A DNA stretch of 64,000 bases from Oceanobacillus oncorhynchi (GTDB lineage Bacteria > Bacillota > Bacilli > Bacillales > Amphibacillaceae). Positions 8,893 to 16,893 of the stretch are shown piece after piece. The DNA is taken from assembly GCF_000821065.1 (NCBI RefSeq), contig NZ_CDGG01000001.1, forward strand, positions 1,612,001 through 1,676,000, in the 5' to 3' direction. The notes under the pieces are model-generated. The model saw nothing but the letters and a program-made list of their open reading frames with translations, searched no databases and had not been told where the DNA came from. The translations under genes were made by a program, and so were the position numbers. Within the stretch, counting starts at the first letter, position 1, and each line of letters opens with the position of its first letter.

Positions 8893-9019
8893 TTTTCTAG
8901 GGTTCCGCACATCAAATGCTGGTCTGGTCCGAGAGAAAACACACAGTGAATTACTGTGTCACGGAGGGATAAAAGCCCGGGAGAAGCTGTATGTACAGTT
9001 GCCTCTCAGGGCTTTTTTT
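8893..9019 (+). promoter_or_regulatory. Guanidine-I riboswitch (ykkC motif) with terminator
   Basis: The two hallmark conserved blocks of the ykkC class are present: TCTAGGGTTCCG at 8896-8907, and GGTCTGGTCCGAGAGAAAAC at 8921-8940, then a variable hairpin and ACGGAGGGATAAAAGCCCGG at 8961-8980. The class binds free guanidinium and switches genes on by preventing terminator formation. Here the 3' side of the aptamer (GCCCGGGAGA) is also the 5' arm of the terminator, so the two folds exclude each other. The genes that follow encode a two-subunit SMR exporter, the classic target. Confidence 0.95.
8973..9019 (+). terminator. Riboswitch-controlled terminator
   Basis: The arm AAGCCCGGGAGA pairs with TCTCAGGGCTT, with an inner hairpin between, and is followed by TTTTTT. 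The 5' arm overlaps the conserved 3' end of the guanidine aptamer. Transcription should therefore stop here when guanidine is absent. Confidence 0.85.
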
Positions 9020-9059
9020 AATTCGTTTTTTGGAAATAATAAAAGTGGAGGTGTTTGCA

Positions 9060-9401
9060 GTGAATCGAAATTGGATGAAAGTATTCGTTGCAGCTTTTTT
9101 GGAAATTTTTTGGGTGATTGGTTTAACGCATGCATATGATTTTTGGACATGGACTGGCACAGTTATATGTATTATTGTTAGTAATTATTTAATGATTACA
9201 GCGGCACAAGTACTGCCGGCAGGAACGGTTTATGCTATTTTTGTAGGGTTAGGGACAGCAGGTACTGTTATTGCAGGATTTCTTTTCTTTGGAGAAGCGT
9301 TTAAATGGGAAAAAGTAATTCTCATAGCAACATTATTAGCTGGAGTGATGGGTTTGAAATTGGTCACACCAGATAAGGCAGAGAAAGGAGCTGAATCCTG
9401 A
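9060..9401 (+). CDS. ykkC: SMR-family guanidinium exporter subunit
   Basis: The protein has 113 residues and a GTG start seven bases after GGAGGTG; longer frames begin inside the riboswitch and are not real. Four transmembrane helices carry the small multidrug resistance signature: a membrane-embedded Glu in helix 1 (AAFLEIFWVIGLTHA), a helix 2 with conserved small residues, and the GLGTAGTVIAGFLFFGE block in helix 3. SMR proteins are proton-coupled antiporters working as dimers, and those behind ykkC riboswitches export guanidinium. The gene overlaps the next by one base and would form a heterodimer with it. Expression should depend on guanidine. Confidence 0.9.
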   Translation: MNRNWMKVFVAAFLEIFWVIGLTHAYDFWTWTGTVICIIVSNYLMITAAQVLPAGTVYAIFVGLGTAGTVIAGFLFFGEAFKWEKVILIATLLAGVMGLKLVTPDKAEKGAES

Positions 9402-9715
9402 TGGCTTGGTTTACTTTAATTATCGCAGGCTTACTGGAGACATTTGGTGTTGCCATGATTAATCAGCTCTCTGTAAAACGGAATTGGCAAACAGTCATTC
9501 TACTTATTTTAGGGTTTGGTTCAAGTCTTGCTTTGCTGAGTTATTCCTTACAATTCATCCCTATGGGAACAGGCTACGCCATTTGGACAGGGATTGGTGT
9601 TGTCGGCGGCGCACTTATCGGCATGATATTTTATGGAGAATCAAAAGACTGGAAGCGTATGGTTTTTATCGCTATGGTTTTATGCTCTGTAATCGGGCTT
9701 AAATTAATCACGTAA
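9401..9715 (+). CDS. ykkD: SMR-family guanidinium exporter subunit, second
   Basis: The protein has 104 residues. The ATG overlaps the stop of the previous gene, with AAAGGAG upstream. Four helices are present, with Glu in helix 1 (IIAGLLETFGVAMIN) and the helix 3 block GTGYAIWTGIGVVGG, including the conserved Trp and glycines. The helix 4 ending, MVLCSVIGLKLIT, resembles that of its partner. Paired SMR genes of unequal length are usually obligate heterodimers with opposite insertion topologies. The role in guanidinium export is inferred from the riboswitch. Confidence 0.9.
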   Translation: MAWFTLIIAGLLETFGVAMINQLSVKRNWQTVILLILGFGSSLALLSYSLQFIPMGTGYAIWTGIGVVGGALIGMIFYGESKDWKRMVFIAMVLCSVIGLKLIT

Positions 9716-9815
9716 TAAGCGAAATGGGTATTGGTTTCAGTAGAATCTTTTGATAAAGGCGAATGGGTTAAAAGAAAACCATTCCACAAGAAATGAACTA
9801 AGAACGGGGAATCTT

Positions 9816-10682
9816 ATGACAAAAACAAAATGGGCGCTCCTTGTTTTAGGAATCATGGATTTGGTTCTTATCATGATGCATGGTACCGATTATTATTTTC
9901 TTTTTTTAAAACCAACTGGATATGTTATTCCTATGGTTATAAACCTGATCGTTCTTGCTGCAATCGGTTTTCGTGCAAAGCTCCCTATTCGTTCAAACCT
10001 TCCTAAAATATGGACAATTGCCGGGCTTGTTATTTTTATACCAATCATATTGTTTCATGGCTTCATGGTTTTGTTGATGGAATATAGTTACACAAAAATC
10101 GATTCACCATACGATCAGCAGTCGCTGGTAATCGAGCATCGCAGCTTTACCCTTGGGGAGACAACCTATTCTTATAATTTTTACAAGACGAAATTTGGCT
10201 TTATCGGCAAACAACTGGATGACCAATCCATTAGCATAGTTGCTCGACGCAGGGACTATCCGTCTGAAAGCTTCAATGCTGAAAATGCTTTGGGGTTAGG
10301 AAATGTAGAGTGGTTAACAGCAGATTCTGTTCGTTTCCATACTTGGAAAGGGACGGAGGATGTTTATTTAGATTCTACACAACCTTCATCTGAAACAGAC
10401 GAGACGGAAAACCTGGAGGAAGCGATAGAGCAGTTTATGGATAATGCTGAAAAGAAAGAGGGCGGAAAAACCATCACCGTGAATGGAAATACATTAACAG
10501 TACGGTATGATGCGGCTGCAAATCAAGAGTGGATTGACATAGCCAATGAGAATGAGGCTGGAGCCATTCCGACACAGCAATGCTCGCGTATTGTGCCAAA
10601 CAAGGAACGCGGATATTATATGCTGGAAGAATGTACGCACCAATGGGAATATCCTTTATATCCTATGTCTGAAAAAAGATAA
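9816..10682 (+). CDS. Hypothetical membrane-anchored protein
   Basis: I chose ATG 9816 behind CGGGGA; the frame is open back to 9750 but that extension lacks a ribosome site. The protein has 288 residues. Three hydrophobic segments in the first ~100 residues are followed by a ~185-residue hydrophilic region with an acidic linker (SSETDETENLEEAIEQ), two Cys near the end and no recognised motif. The large domain is probably extracytoplasmic. It is the last gene before a strong bidirectional terminator. Confidence 0.6.
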   Translation: MTKTKWALLVLGIMDLVLIMMHGTDYYFLFLKPTGYVIPMVINLIVLAAIGFRAKLPIRSNLPKIWTIAGLVIFIPIILFHGFMVLLMEYSYTKIDSPYDQQSLVIEHRSFTLGETTYSYNFYKTKFGFIGKQLDDQSISIVARRRDYPSESFNAENALGLGNVEWLTADSVRFHTWKGTEDVYLDSTQPSSETDETENLEEAIEQFMDNAEKKEGGKTITVNGNTLTVRYDAAANQEWIDIANENEAGAIPTQQCSRIVPNKERGYYMLEECTHQWEYPLYPMSEKR

Positions 10683-10771
10683 TTCCGTCTAATCGATAAG
10701 GCGCTATTCCTCCATTGATTTTATCGCTATATCATTGTCTGAGTTTACAAGAGGGATGGCTGTAAATAAAC

Positions 10772-10825
10772 AGAGAGAATCGGAGCTAAACTTGTTTACT
10801 TGAGTTTAGCTCCGGTTCTCTCTTT
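10772..10825. terminator. Bidirectional terminator between convergent genes
   Basis: Two 20-base arms (10772-10791 and 10803-10822) pair with only one wobble position, around an 11-base loop. It sits between the stop of the plus-strand membrane protein gene and the stop of the minus-strand exporter gene, so it can serve both. Confidence 0.85.
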
Positions 10826-10831
10826 GTGCTT

Positions 10832-11743
10832 TTATAAATTTTTTAACGGTGTCTGGCTAACCTGTAACTCATCCTCTCTCTTTATATTTGACATAAACAC
10901 CCCTGATAAAGTAATCATGCCTCCCGCGATTGCAAGGAAATGAGGAATCTCATTCAACCAAACCCATGCAATAAGGAAAGCAAACACTGGTGTTAAATAA
11001 AGTGAACTCGTTGCCTCGGAAGCCCCGGTTTTGGACGTAACGTAGGCCAAAGTGAAGTAGGGAATAACCGTTGGAAAAATTCCCAGATAAACCACTGCCA
11101 GTGTTGCGTCCATTGGCGCGTTCATGATTGCCTCTCCAAGTCCAGGCATAAAAATCAACATGAAAAGCGTGCCTGCCCAAATCGTATATATCGTGAATGC
11201 GAAAAAACCATATTTTTTTAAGTAAGCATTTTGAAAAACAAAGTAAATACTTTCTGAAAGGGATGCGATTAAAATAAGGATAATGCCAGCGTTAAATGAA
11301 AAGCTGCCGGCGGAGTCACCGAAAGCAATAAAAGCTACCCCGCAAAAACTGATAAAGGAGCCTATCCATCCCCACAGGCCAAATTTTTCACGGAAAAATA
11401 ATAAAGCCAATAATGCAGCGAATATAGGTGTTGTAGAGACCAATAAACTTGCAATCCCTGCACTAACCGTTTGTTCCCCATAATTTAGTGCTGTTTGATA
11501 GACGGAGAACCCCAGAAAACCTAATAATAAAATAATGGGTATATCTTTGATTTCCGGCAAACGAATTCTTTTGATAAAAGCTGCAAGAATCAGCATCAAT
11601 GATCCAACTAATAATCGTAAAAGGGATATATGCTCTGGGGAGTAAGCAGTCAGAGCAGCTCGGATTCCGGGAAATGCAGATGCCCATAAAATAATGGTTA
11701 CCAAATGAGCAAAAGCGATTTTTACATGGAAAGATTTTATCAT
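10832..11743 (-). CDS. EamA/DMT-family metabolite exporter
   Basis: The protein has 303 residues and starts at ATG 11743 with GAGGTG upstream. Ten hydrophobic helices form two EamA repeats; the first begins ILWASAFPGIRAAL and the second PVFAFLIAWVWLNEIP near its end, both typical of the drug/metabolite transporter superfamily. The family exports amino acids, purines or other small metabolites. It diverges from a MocR-type regulator across 137 bases containing two copies of CAACCAGTTT. That arrangement implies control by a PLP- or amine-sensing regulator, so an amino compound is the most likely substrate; this is inference. Confidence 0.88.
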   Translation of the reverse strand: MIKSFHVKIAFAHLVTIILWASAFPGIRAALTAYSPEHISLLRLLVGSLMLILAAFIKRIRLPEIKDIPIILLLGFLGFSVYQTALNYGEQTVSAGIASLLVSTTPIFAALLALLFFREKFGLWGWIGSFISFCGVAFIAFGDSAGSFSFNAGIILILIASLSESIYFVFQNAYLKKYGFFAFTIYTIWAGTLFMLIFMPGLGEAIMNAPMDATLAVVYLGIFPTVIPYFTLAYVTSKTGASEATSSLYLTPVFAFLIAWVWLNEIPHFLAIAGGMITLSGVFMSNIKREDELQVSQTPLKNL

Positions 11744-11768
11744 AAGTACACCTCATTTATTTTAAGTA

Positions 11769-11855
11769 CAACCAGTTTCGAACGGTGTTTCCTATGGTAA
11801 TATGAGTGTGTTAGAATGTCTGCAACAGCTTAAATAGAAAAAATCCAACCAGTTT
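11769..11855. promoter_or_regulatory. Candidate MocR operator: direct repeats CAACCAGTTT
   Basis: The identical 10-mer CAACCAGTTT occurs at 11769-11778 and 11846-11855, in the same orientation and 77 bases apart, within the divergent promoter region. MocR-family regulators are known to bind direct repeats at their own divergent promoters. The downstream copy sits 25 bases before the regulator start and is followed by GGGTTGG. Function is inferred from position. Confidence 0.5.
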
Positions 11856-11880
11856 AAATAGGGTTGGAAAAGGAGTATCT

Positions 11881-13296
11881 ATGAAAAAGCCCAAATATCA
11901 AATCATTATTGATTTTATAAAAGAGAAAATTTCTAAAGGAGAGTGGGCGATTGGAAGCCAAATACCGAGCCAGCGTCATTTGGCAAGAATGTTTGGAGTC
12001 AATCGAAGTACGGTTATCATAGCGTTAGAGGAATTAATGGCAGATGGATTAATAGAAGGAAAAGCAGGAAAAGGGACTGTTGTCACCAATAACACATGGA
12101 CATTGATGGGAGACCATCTTTCCACAAACTGGAATGGGAATGTCACGCAGGGTATTCATAAGGCAAGTGTCTCTACAGTGCAAGAAATCAATGAAACGGA
12201 ATCAGATAATCGTTTCATTCAATTAAGTAAAGGGGAATTATCACCAGAGTTATTTCCTTTAGAAGAAATGCAGGATATCATCCAAAAAGTTTCGAAACAA
12301 TTGACCCCGTTCGGGTATGAAGAGCCAAAAGGGAATATAAAGCTGCGAGAGGCCATTAGTAATTATTTGAAAGAAAGAGGTATCGATGTGTCGCCATCAT
12401 CCATCTTAGTGGTTTCTGGAGCGCTTCAAGCCCTCTATCTTATCTCCATTGGCCTTTTAAAGGATAAATCAACGGTATTCTTGGAAGAACCTTCTTACCT
12501 TTATTCGTTATCTGTTTTTCAGTCAGCCGGTATGGATCTCGAGGGGTTGCCGATGGATAACAAGGGCGTTAAGGTCGATTCTATTTACCAAACGAAGGAA
12601 ACGGGCAGAAATATTTTATATACCATACCTTCCTTTCATAACCCAACAGGTATCTTAATGGAGGACAGAAGAAGAGAAGAATTAATGGAATACTGCATTA
12701 GAGAACAGATTCCTGTTATTGAAGATGATGTGTATCGTGATTTATGGATGGATAACGCACCTCCAGAACCATTAAAAGCCAAAGATCGTCATGGCAATGT
12801 CTTATATATTGGAAGCTTATCAAAGACATTAAGTCCTGGATTACGCATCGGCTGGCTGGTCGGTCCAGAGCCTGTTATTGACCGGTTAGCGGACTTGAAA
12901 ATGCAATTAGATTACGGGTCAAGTACATTATCTCAGCTTGTAGCAGAGAAATGGTTATCCAGCAGTTTGTATGAACATCATATCGAAAAAGTTCAAAAAC
13001 AACTGAGGATTCGCCGACAAAGAGCTTTAGAGGCATTGGAAAAATATTTAGGTTCTGTCGCCACTTGGGATGTTCCAAAAGGCAGCTTCTTTATATGGGT
13101 GAAAATAAATCCTGCTTTTAAAGTGAAAAAGCTATTTGAAAAAGCATTATCCAAAGGGATTCTCATCAATCCAGGAAGTATTTATAAGGAAAAAGCAGGA
13201 CAATTTGTACGACTGTCCTATGGTTTTGCTTCGCTGGATGAAATTGAAAAGGGAATATTTCAGTTGAGTGAAATAATTAAAAATAATAAGGGATGA
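11881..13296 (+). CDS. MocR-type regulator (GntR HTH fused to class I aminotransferase)
   Basis: The protein has 471 residues. The N-terminal GntR winged helix (residues ~1-75, with IPSQRHLARMFGVNRSTV) is joined to a fold-type I aminotransferase domain (~110-470). The domain has the PLP lysine in GSLSKTLSPGLRIGW, the IPSFHNPTG motif and the EDDVYRDLW Asp-Tyr pair, so PLP binding should be intact. Such proteins sense PLP or PLP-linked amines and control divergent genes. The neighbour is a DMT exporter, so this is probably its regulator. Alternatives are PdxR-like control of vitamin B6 or GabR-like control, but no pdx or gab gene is nearby. Confidence 0.92.
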   Translation: MKKPKYQIIIDFIKEKISKGEWAIGSQIPSQRHLARMFGVNRSTVIIALEELMADGLIEGKAGKGTVVTNNTWTLMGDHLSTNWNGNVTQGIHKASVSTVQEINETESDNRFIQLSKGELSPELFPLEEMQDIIQKVSKQLTPFGYEEPKGNIKLREAISNYLKERGIDVSPSSILVVSGALQALYLISIGLLKDKSTVFLEEPSYLYSLSVFQSAGMDLEGLPMDNKGVKVDSIYQTKETGRNILYTIPSFHNPTGILMEDRRREELMEYCIREQIPVIEDDVYRDLWMDNAPPEPLKAKDRHGNVLYIGSLSKTLSPGLRIGWLVGPEPVIDRLADLKMQLDYGSSTLSQLVAEKWLSSSLYEHHIEKVQKQLRIRRQRALEALEKYLGSVATWDVPKGSFFIWVKINPAFKVKKLFEKALSKGILINPGSIYKEKAGQFVRLSYGFASLDEIEKGIFQLSEIIKNNKG

Positions 13297-13712
13297 GATA
13301 TTGCAAAACGGACAGCCCCTTCAATATAATTGAATGGCCAGTTTTTTAATGACTGTGCGTCGAATAAAACGGTTCGGGAGTTCATTATCCCATCCTCAAA
13401 GAAGCTGATTGTATTAGCCTCTAAAAAGCCGTTGAAAATGTGCATGATTCTTATACTCGTTATTACAAAAAGCAGAATCGGGCACCTCTTTTTAAATCAA
13501 AGAAGAGCTCGAATAGAATTGGGGAAAGAAAGTTTCGTTCGAAATTGTTTTTGACTAACTATTATTTATCTAACGTTTTAAATATAAGTTACTACCACTG
13601 AAAGACTGGCGTATCAGCATTTTGTTGCGTTATTTGCTGTTTGATAGAATTATTGATTCATAGTATGAAGTTATTTAATTTAATTTAATTTGGATATATT
13701 TTAAAATAATCG
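13297..13712. other. Intergenic region, no gene seen
   Basis: A reading frame at 13330-13554 has no ribosome site and no recognisable protein character. The region is AT-rich and ends at tandem rRNA-type promoters. I see a possible weak hairpin just after the MocR stop but nothing else supportable. Confidence 0.5.
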
Positions 13713-13824
13713 TTGACTTTCTATTTTCAGCATGGTAAATTTAATCTCGTTGCTAATTCGAGCGATCGTTCAGCTAACATAAATTTAAAAAGTTGTTGAC
13801 ATCGAATTGCAGATATGATAAATT
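13713..13824 (+). promoter_or_regulatory. Tandem rrn-type promoters P1 and P2
   Basis: P1 is TTGACT (13713) and TAAATT (13736) with a 17-base spacer. P2 is TTGACA (13796) and TAAATT (13819), also with a 17-base spacer. Two near-consensus sigma-A promoters about 83 bases apart before an rRNA leader is the standard Bacillus ribosomal operon layout. Confidence 0.8.
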
Positions 13825-13857
13825 AATAAAGTCGCCAATTTGAAACAGCGACAAACA

Positions 13858-13970
13858 AATTGCTCTTTGAAAACTGAACAAAACAACCAGTACGAAAGAA
13901 GAAAGACAACCTCGTTTTTCTTAAAAAATAAGTCAGAAGTTGACTTCTGAAAGCTAATGTTTCAAACACT
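13858..13970 (+). ncRNA. rRNA operon leader with antitermination box
   Basis: TTGCTCTTTGAAAACTGAAC at 13860-13879 is the leader element found upstream of 16S rRNA in Bacillaceae (boxA-like antitermination and processing region). Further on, GTCAGAAGTTGACTTCTGA forms a small inverted repeat before the 16S 5' end. Everything expected upstream of an rRNA operon is present. Confidence 0.85.
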
Positions 13971-13988
13971 TTTATGGAGAGTTTGATC
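13971..13988 (+). pseudogene. 16S rRNA fragment: only the first ~18 nt
   Basis: TTTATGGAGAGTTTGATC is the exact 5' start of Bacillus 16S rRNA. The next expected bases (CTGGCTCAGGACG) are missing, and the sequence passes directly into the D-loop of an initiator tRNA. The whole 16S-23S-5S body is absent, either by a real deletion or by assembly collapse. Confidence 0.85.
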
Positions 13989-14049
13989 TTGGCAGCTCGT
14001 TGGGCTCATAACCCAAAGGTCGTAGGTTCAAATCCTACCCCCGCAACCA
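13989..14049 (+). pseudogene. Initiator tRNA-Met (CAT) lacking its 5' end
   Basis: The sequence from TTGGCAGCTCG, through the anticodon arm TTGGGCTCATAACCCAA, to CCCCCGCAACCA is that of tRNA-fMet, including GGGCTCATAACCC and an encoded CCA. The first ~16-17 bases (5' acceptor strand and D-stem 5' half) are missing. The acceptor stem cannot form, so this copy should not yield a working tRNA. Confidence 0.85.
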
Positions 14050-14053
14050 AAAT

Positions 14054-14130
14054 GGTCCGGTAGTTCAGTTGGTTAGAATGCCTGCCTGTCACGCAGGAGG
14101 TCGCGGGTTCGAGTCCCGTCCGGACCGCCA
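14054..14130 (+). tRNA. tRNA-Asp (GTC)
   Basis: The acceptor arms GGTCCGG and CCGGACC pair, the anticodon loop reads CTGTCAC with anticodon GTC, the T arm is GGGTTCGAGTCCC, and CCA is encoded. The cloverleaf is complete. Confidence 0.97.
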
Positions 14131-14176
14131 TATTCATTGATGATTCAGATTTAATTTGCAGATTTTATAATAAAGT

Positions 14177-14269
14177 GGAGGTATACCCAAGTCTGGCTGA
14201 AGGGATTGGTCTTGAAAACCGACAGGCGGGTCAAACCGCGCGGGGGTTCGAATCCCTCTACCTCCTCCA
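14177..14269 (+). tRNA. tRNA-Ser (TGA)
   Basis: The long variable arm is typical of class II tRNA. The anticodon loop CTTGAAA gives TGA, the acceptor arms GGAGGTA and TACCTCC pair, the T arm is GGGTTCGAATCCC, and CCA is encoded. Confidence 0.96.
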
Positions 14270-14285
14270 TACATAATTGTTAATT

Positions 14286-14358
<73 letters not shown>

Positions 14359-14377
14359 CCTTTTTTAAATTCATAGT

Positions 14378-14463
14378 GGAGGGATAGCGAAGTTGGCCAA
14401 ACGCGGCGGACTGTAAATCCGCTCCCATCGGGTTCGTAGGTTCGAGTCCTACTCCCTCCACCA
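14378..14463 (+). tRNA. tRNA-Tyr (GTA)
   Basis: This is a class II tRNA with a long variable arm. The anticodon loop CTGTAAA gives GTA, the acceptor arms GGAGGGA and TCCCTCC pair, the T arm is AGGTTCGAGTCCT, and CCA is encoded. Confidence 0.96.
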
Positions 14464-14473
14464 TCTTAAATAT

Positions 14474-14547
14474 GCGGGTGTAGTTTAGTGGTAAAACCTC
14501 AGCCTTCCAAGCTGATGATGAGGGTTCGATTCCCTTCACCCGCTCCA
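14474..14547 (+). tRNA. tRNA-Gly (TCC)
   Basis: The anticodon loop CTTCCAA gives TCC. The acceptor arms GCGGGTG and CACCCGC pair, the T arm is GGGTTCGATTCCC, and CCA is encoded. Confidence 0.96.
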
Positions 14548-14557
14548 TTACTAAAAT

Positions 14558-14631
<74 letters not shown>

Positions 14632-14697
14632 TTACTTATACATATATTCACAGTGCAAATTTCATACATTCGTATGTTAATATAAGAATTATCATTG

Positions 14698-14772
14698 TCC
14701 CCTTAACGCAGAAGGATAGAGTAACAGCCTTCTAAGCTGCTGGTCAAAGGTATAGACTCTCTCTGTGAGGTC
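14698..14772 (+). pseudogene. Degenerate tRNA-Arg (TCT) followed by T-run
   Basis: The middle keeps GGATAGAGTAACAGCC, TTCTAAGCTG and GGTCAAAGG, matching the D-stem 3' half, anticodon arm and T-stem of tRNA-Arg(TCT). The D arm has decayed (TTAACGCAGAA instead of TTAGCTCAGCT), the T loop is TATAGAC instead of TTCGAAT, and the acceptor arms barely pair. A GAGGTCTTTTTTTT run follows, possibly the old cluster terminator. Confidence 0.7.
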
Positions 14773-15281
14773 TTTTTTTTATGGGGAGGGAAAGTATTCG
14801 AATGGCTGAAAGACGTCTCTGTAAAGTCGTTAAATGGTGTGAAGGCCTTATTCCAGTCAATATGTGACGTTGGTGAAAAAAATTCCTATCTTTTTTGAAA
14901 GGAGACAGGGATGGAAATTCGCTAACGTTTTTTTCATTTTTATATAGAAATCAAATGGCTTTCCCGATAATATAAGAGCAGAAGCAATTGGTGCTAAATT
15001 GAAAGAGAAAAGGATGTGGCGTATTGTTGGTGAAATACAACACAATGTAAATGCTTCTAAATAATGCAATATGTGAGCCAGGGGGACTATAATAGAATGG
15101 ATGGAGAAAATCGAACCTGTATGCATATCGGTACGTTGCCATTTATATAGACTTACCAGATGAAGCACTCAAAATAAACAGAATTTTTTAGACGGAAAAG
15201 ACAAAATATTAAAACATAAAAGCAGTATTTCATGTAGAATAGCTAAAATATCACTAAATAAATAGGAAATCGAGGGATGGT
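14773..15281. other. Intergenic region, no gene seen
   Basis: About 500 AT-rich bases lie between the decayed tRNA-Arg and the methyltransferase gene. Open frames on the minus strand (14857-15168) have no ribosome site or recognisable protein character. I see no repeat or RNA gene here. Confidence 0.5.
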
Positions 15282-15884
15282 ATGGATCAAAAAACATTAA
15301 TTAAAAAATTTAATAAGCAGGCAGAAAAATATGATAAACGGCGTAAGAATGATCCAATGTCTCGTTTTCGCCGACGAATTTTTCAAGAAGCAGAAGGAAA
15401 CGTTTTGGAAGTTGCTATTGGCTCGGGTCTTAATTTTCCTTTTTATCGTAGAGATATCGAACTGACAGGGGTGGATTTTAGCCCCGAAATGTTGAAAAAA
15501 GCAGCGCATGCGGCGAAAGATTATCCTTTTCAAACGACGCTTATCCAAAATGATGTGGAAAGAGTGGATTTTGATGCGAATAGCTTTGATACCATCGTAT
15601 CTTCTACTAGTTTTTGTGCCTATCAAAGACCAGTGGATGTCCTGAATAAGTTTCAAAAGTGGTGCAAGCCGGAAGGGAAGATACTGATGCTGGAACATGG
15701 GATTAGCGATAATAAACTCCTGGCAGGAATGCAAAAAATGGCAGATCCATTGGCAGTAAAGATTGTAGGGTGCCATCAAAACAGAAATATTTCTGCTATT
15801 GTAAAAAATGCTGATATGAAGCTTGTCAGGGAGGAGCGTTATTTGGCAGGCTCTTTGTATTTGATATGGGCTAAACCATGTTAA
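15282..15884 (+). CDS. Class I SAM-dependent methyltransferase
   Basis: The protein has 200 residues and a GGGATGG ribosome site. SAM-binding motif I is VLEVAIGSGLNFPFY (residues ~45-59), motif II carries the acidic ribose ligand in ELTGVDFSPEML, and a later block reads FDTIVSSTSFCAYQRP. The layout is that of UbiE/PmtA-type methyltransferases acting on lipids or quinones, but the substrate cannot be read from sequence. The gene stands alone. A minus-strand frame covering nearly the same interval is its shadow. Confidence 0.88.
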   Translation: MDQKTLIKKFNKQAEKYDKRRKNDPMSRFRRRIFQEAEGNVLEVAIGSGLNFPFYRRDIELTGVDFSPEMLKKAAHAAKDYPFQTTLIQNDVERVDFDANSFDTIVSSTSFCAYQRPVDVLNKFQKWCKPEGKILMLEHGISDNKLLAGMQKMADPLAVKIVGCHQNRNISAIVKNADMKLVREERYLAGSLYLIWAKPC

Positions 15885-16059
15885 TGAATGGTTTTGCAAA
15901 AATTAGATTTTTCCCACATCAGTGAATTCAAACGTTTTTCCGAGATTTTGCCTATATATTAAAAACACACGTGAAATGGAACCAAATACAGAAATCAGAC
16001 CTGGGTCGCTTGTGCGTCAAAAAGCTAGATGATTTAATAAGATATAATTAGCAGCTTTC

Positions 16060-16893
16060 ATGAGGCTAAAAATAGCACTAAGGGGGAATTTAATCATCCA
16101 AACAACAAAAAGCGCATTTGAATGTTTTGTTGTATTATCTTACATCATTTTTATTGTACTTTTTCTGATTATCGGTATCAGCATGATGTTTGGTGCGCCA
16201 GAGAGCATAACAAACCTTTTACAAATCATAGCTGCATGGTCATCCACCTTTGCATTTATTATTTTATTTAAAAAGATTTATCCCGGATTAAGGCTGAAGG
16301 ATTTTGTTAAACAACAATTTGCGCCAAAGGTTAAATTTTCTGTTCTCAGCAGCGTGTTCATCCTCCAAATTATCATCATCGGCATAACCATATTTCTATT
16401 ATCAACTTCAACAACTTCAACGGAAGGTGCAGCAATATCGTATACCAGTATGGGAATCTTATCTCTCGTATTTTTCGATCAATTCGTCCGGGGGCCTTTA
16501 GGTGAAGAGTTGGGGTGGAGGGGGTATGCCTTAAATGAACTTCAAAAGAAACATTCTCCTTTATCAGCAGCATTCATCATAGGTGTTTTATGGGGTTTTT
16601 GGCACATGCCATTATGGTTTGCCTCAGGGTATACTGGGATAGACTTAATCAAGTATATCGTCCTGTTTATGATTGGGATTATTTCTTTTTCCATTATTGT
16701 GACGTTGTTTTATAATTTAAACAAAAATCTGCTCATACCGATTGTTGCCCATCAGATATTTAATTTTTCCCTTGTAATCATTAGAGGAGATTTATTAGAT
16801 ATATTGGTATATGTTATGCTGTTTTATTTTGTTGTGGCGTTACTGTTTGTTGTTATTAATCCAAAGCATATTTTATACAAGAAAAGTATATAA
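16060..16893 (+). CDS. CPBP-family intramembrane metalloprotease (Abi/CAAX-like)
   Basis: The protein has up to 277 residues with about eight hydrophobic helices. The three CPBP motifs are present: EExxxR as GEELGWRGYAL, the His motif in GFWHMPLW, and HxxxN as AHQIFNFS. These glutamate and histidine residues make the membrane-buried metal site of Rce1-type proteases. In Bacilli, relatives act in bacteriocin self-immunity or signalling, but no peptide gene is seen next to this copy. The start is uncertain: ATG 16060 has no good ribosome site, while AAGGGGG lies ~20 bases inside the frame with no standard start codon after it. Confidence 0.85.
   Translation: MRLKIALRGNLIIQTTKSAFECFVVLSYIIFIVLFLIIGISMMFGAPESITNLLQIIAAWSSTFAFIILFKKIYPGLRLKDFVKQQFAPKVKFSVLSSVFILQIIIIGITIFLLSTSTTSTEGAAISYTSMGILSLVFFDQFVRGPLGEELGWRGYALNELQKKHSPLSAAFIIGVLWGFWHMPLWFASGYTGIDLIKYIVLFMIGIISFSIIVTLFYNLNKNLLIPIVAHQIFNFSLVIIRGDLLDILVYVMLFYFVVALLFVVINPKHILYKKSI

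Noticed and set aside
13330..13554. 74-residue open frame before the rrn promoters
   Set aside because: No ribosome site, no protein-like composition and no recognisable family.
15297..15899. 200-residue minus-strand open frame
   Set aside because: It mirrors the methyltransferase gene, which has a ribosome site and clear motifs; the minus frame has neither.
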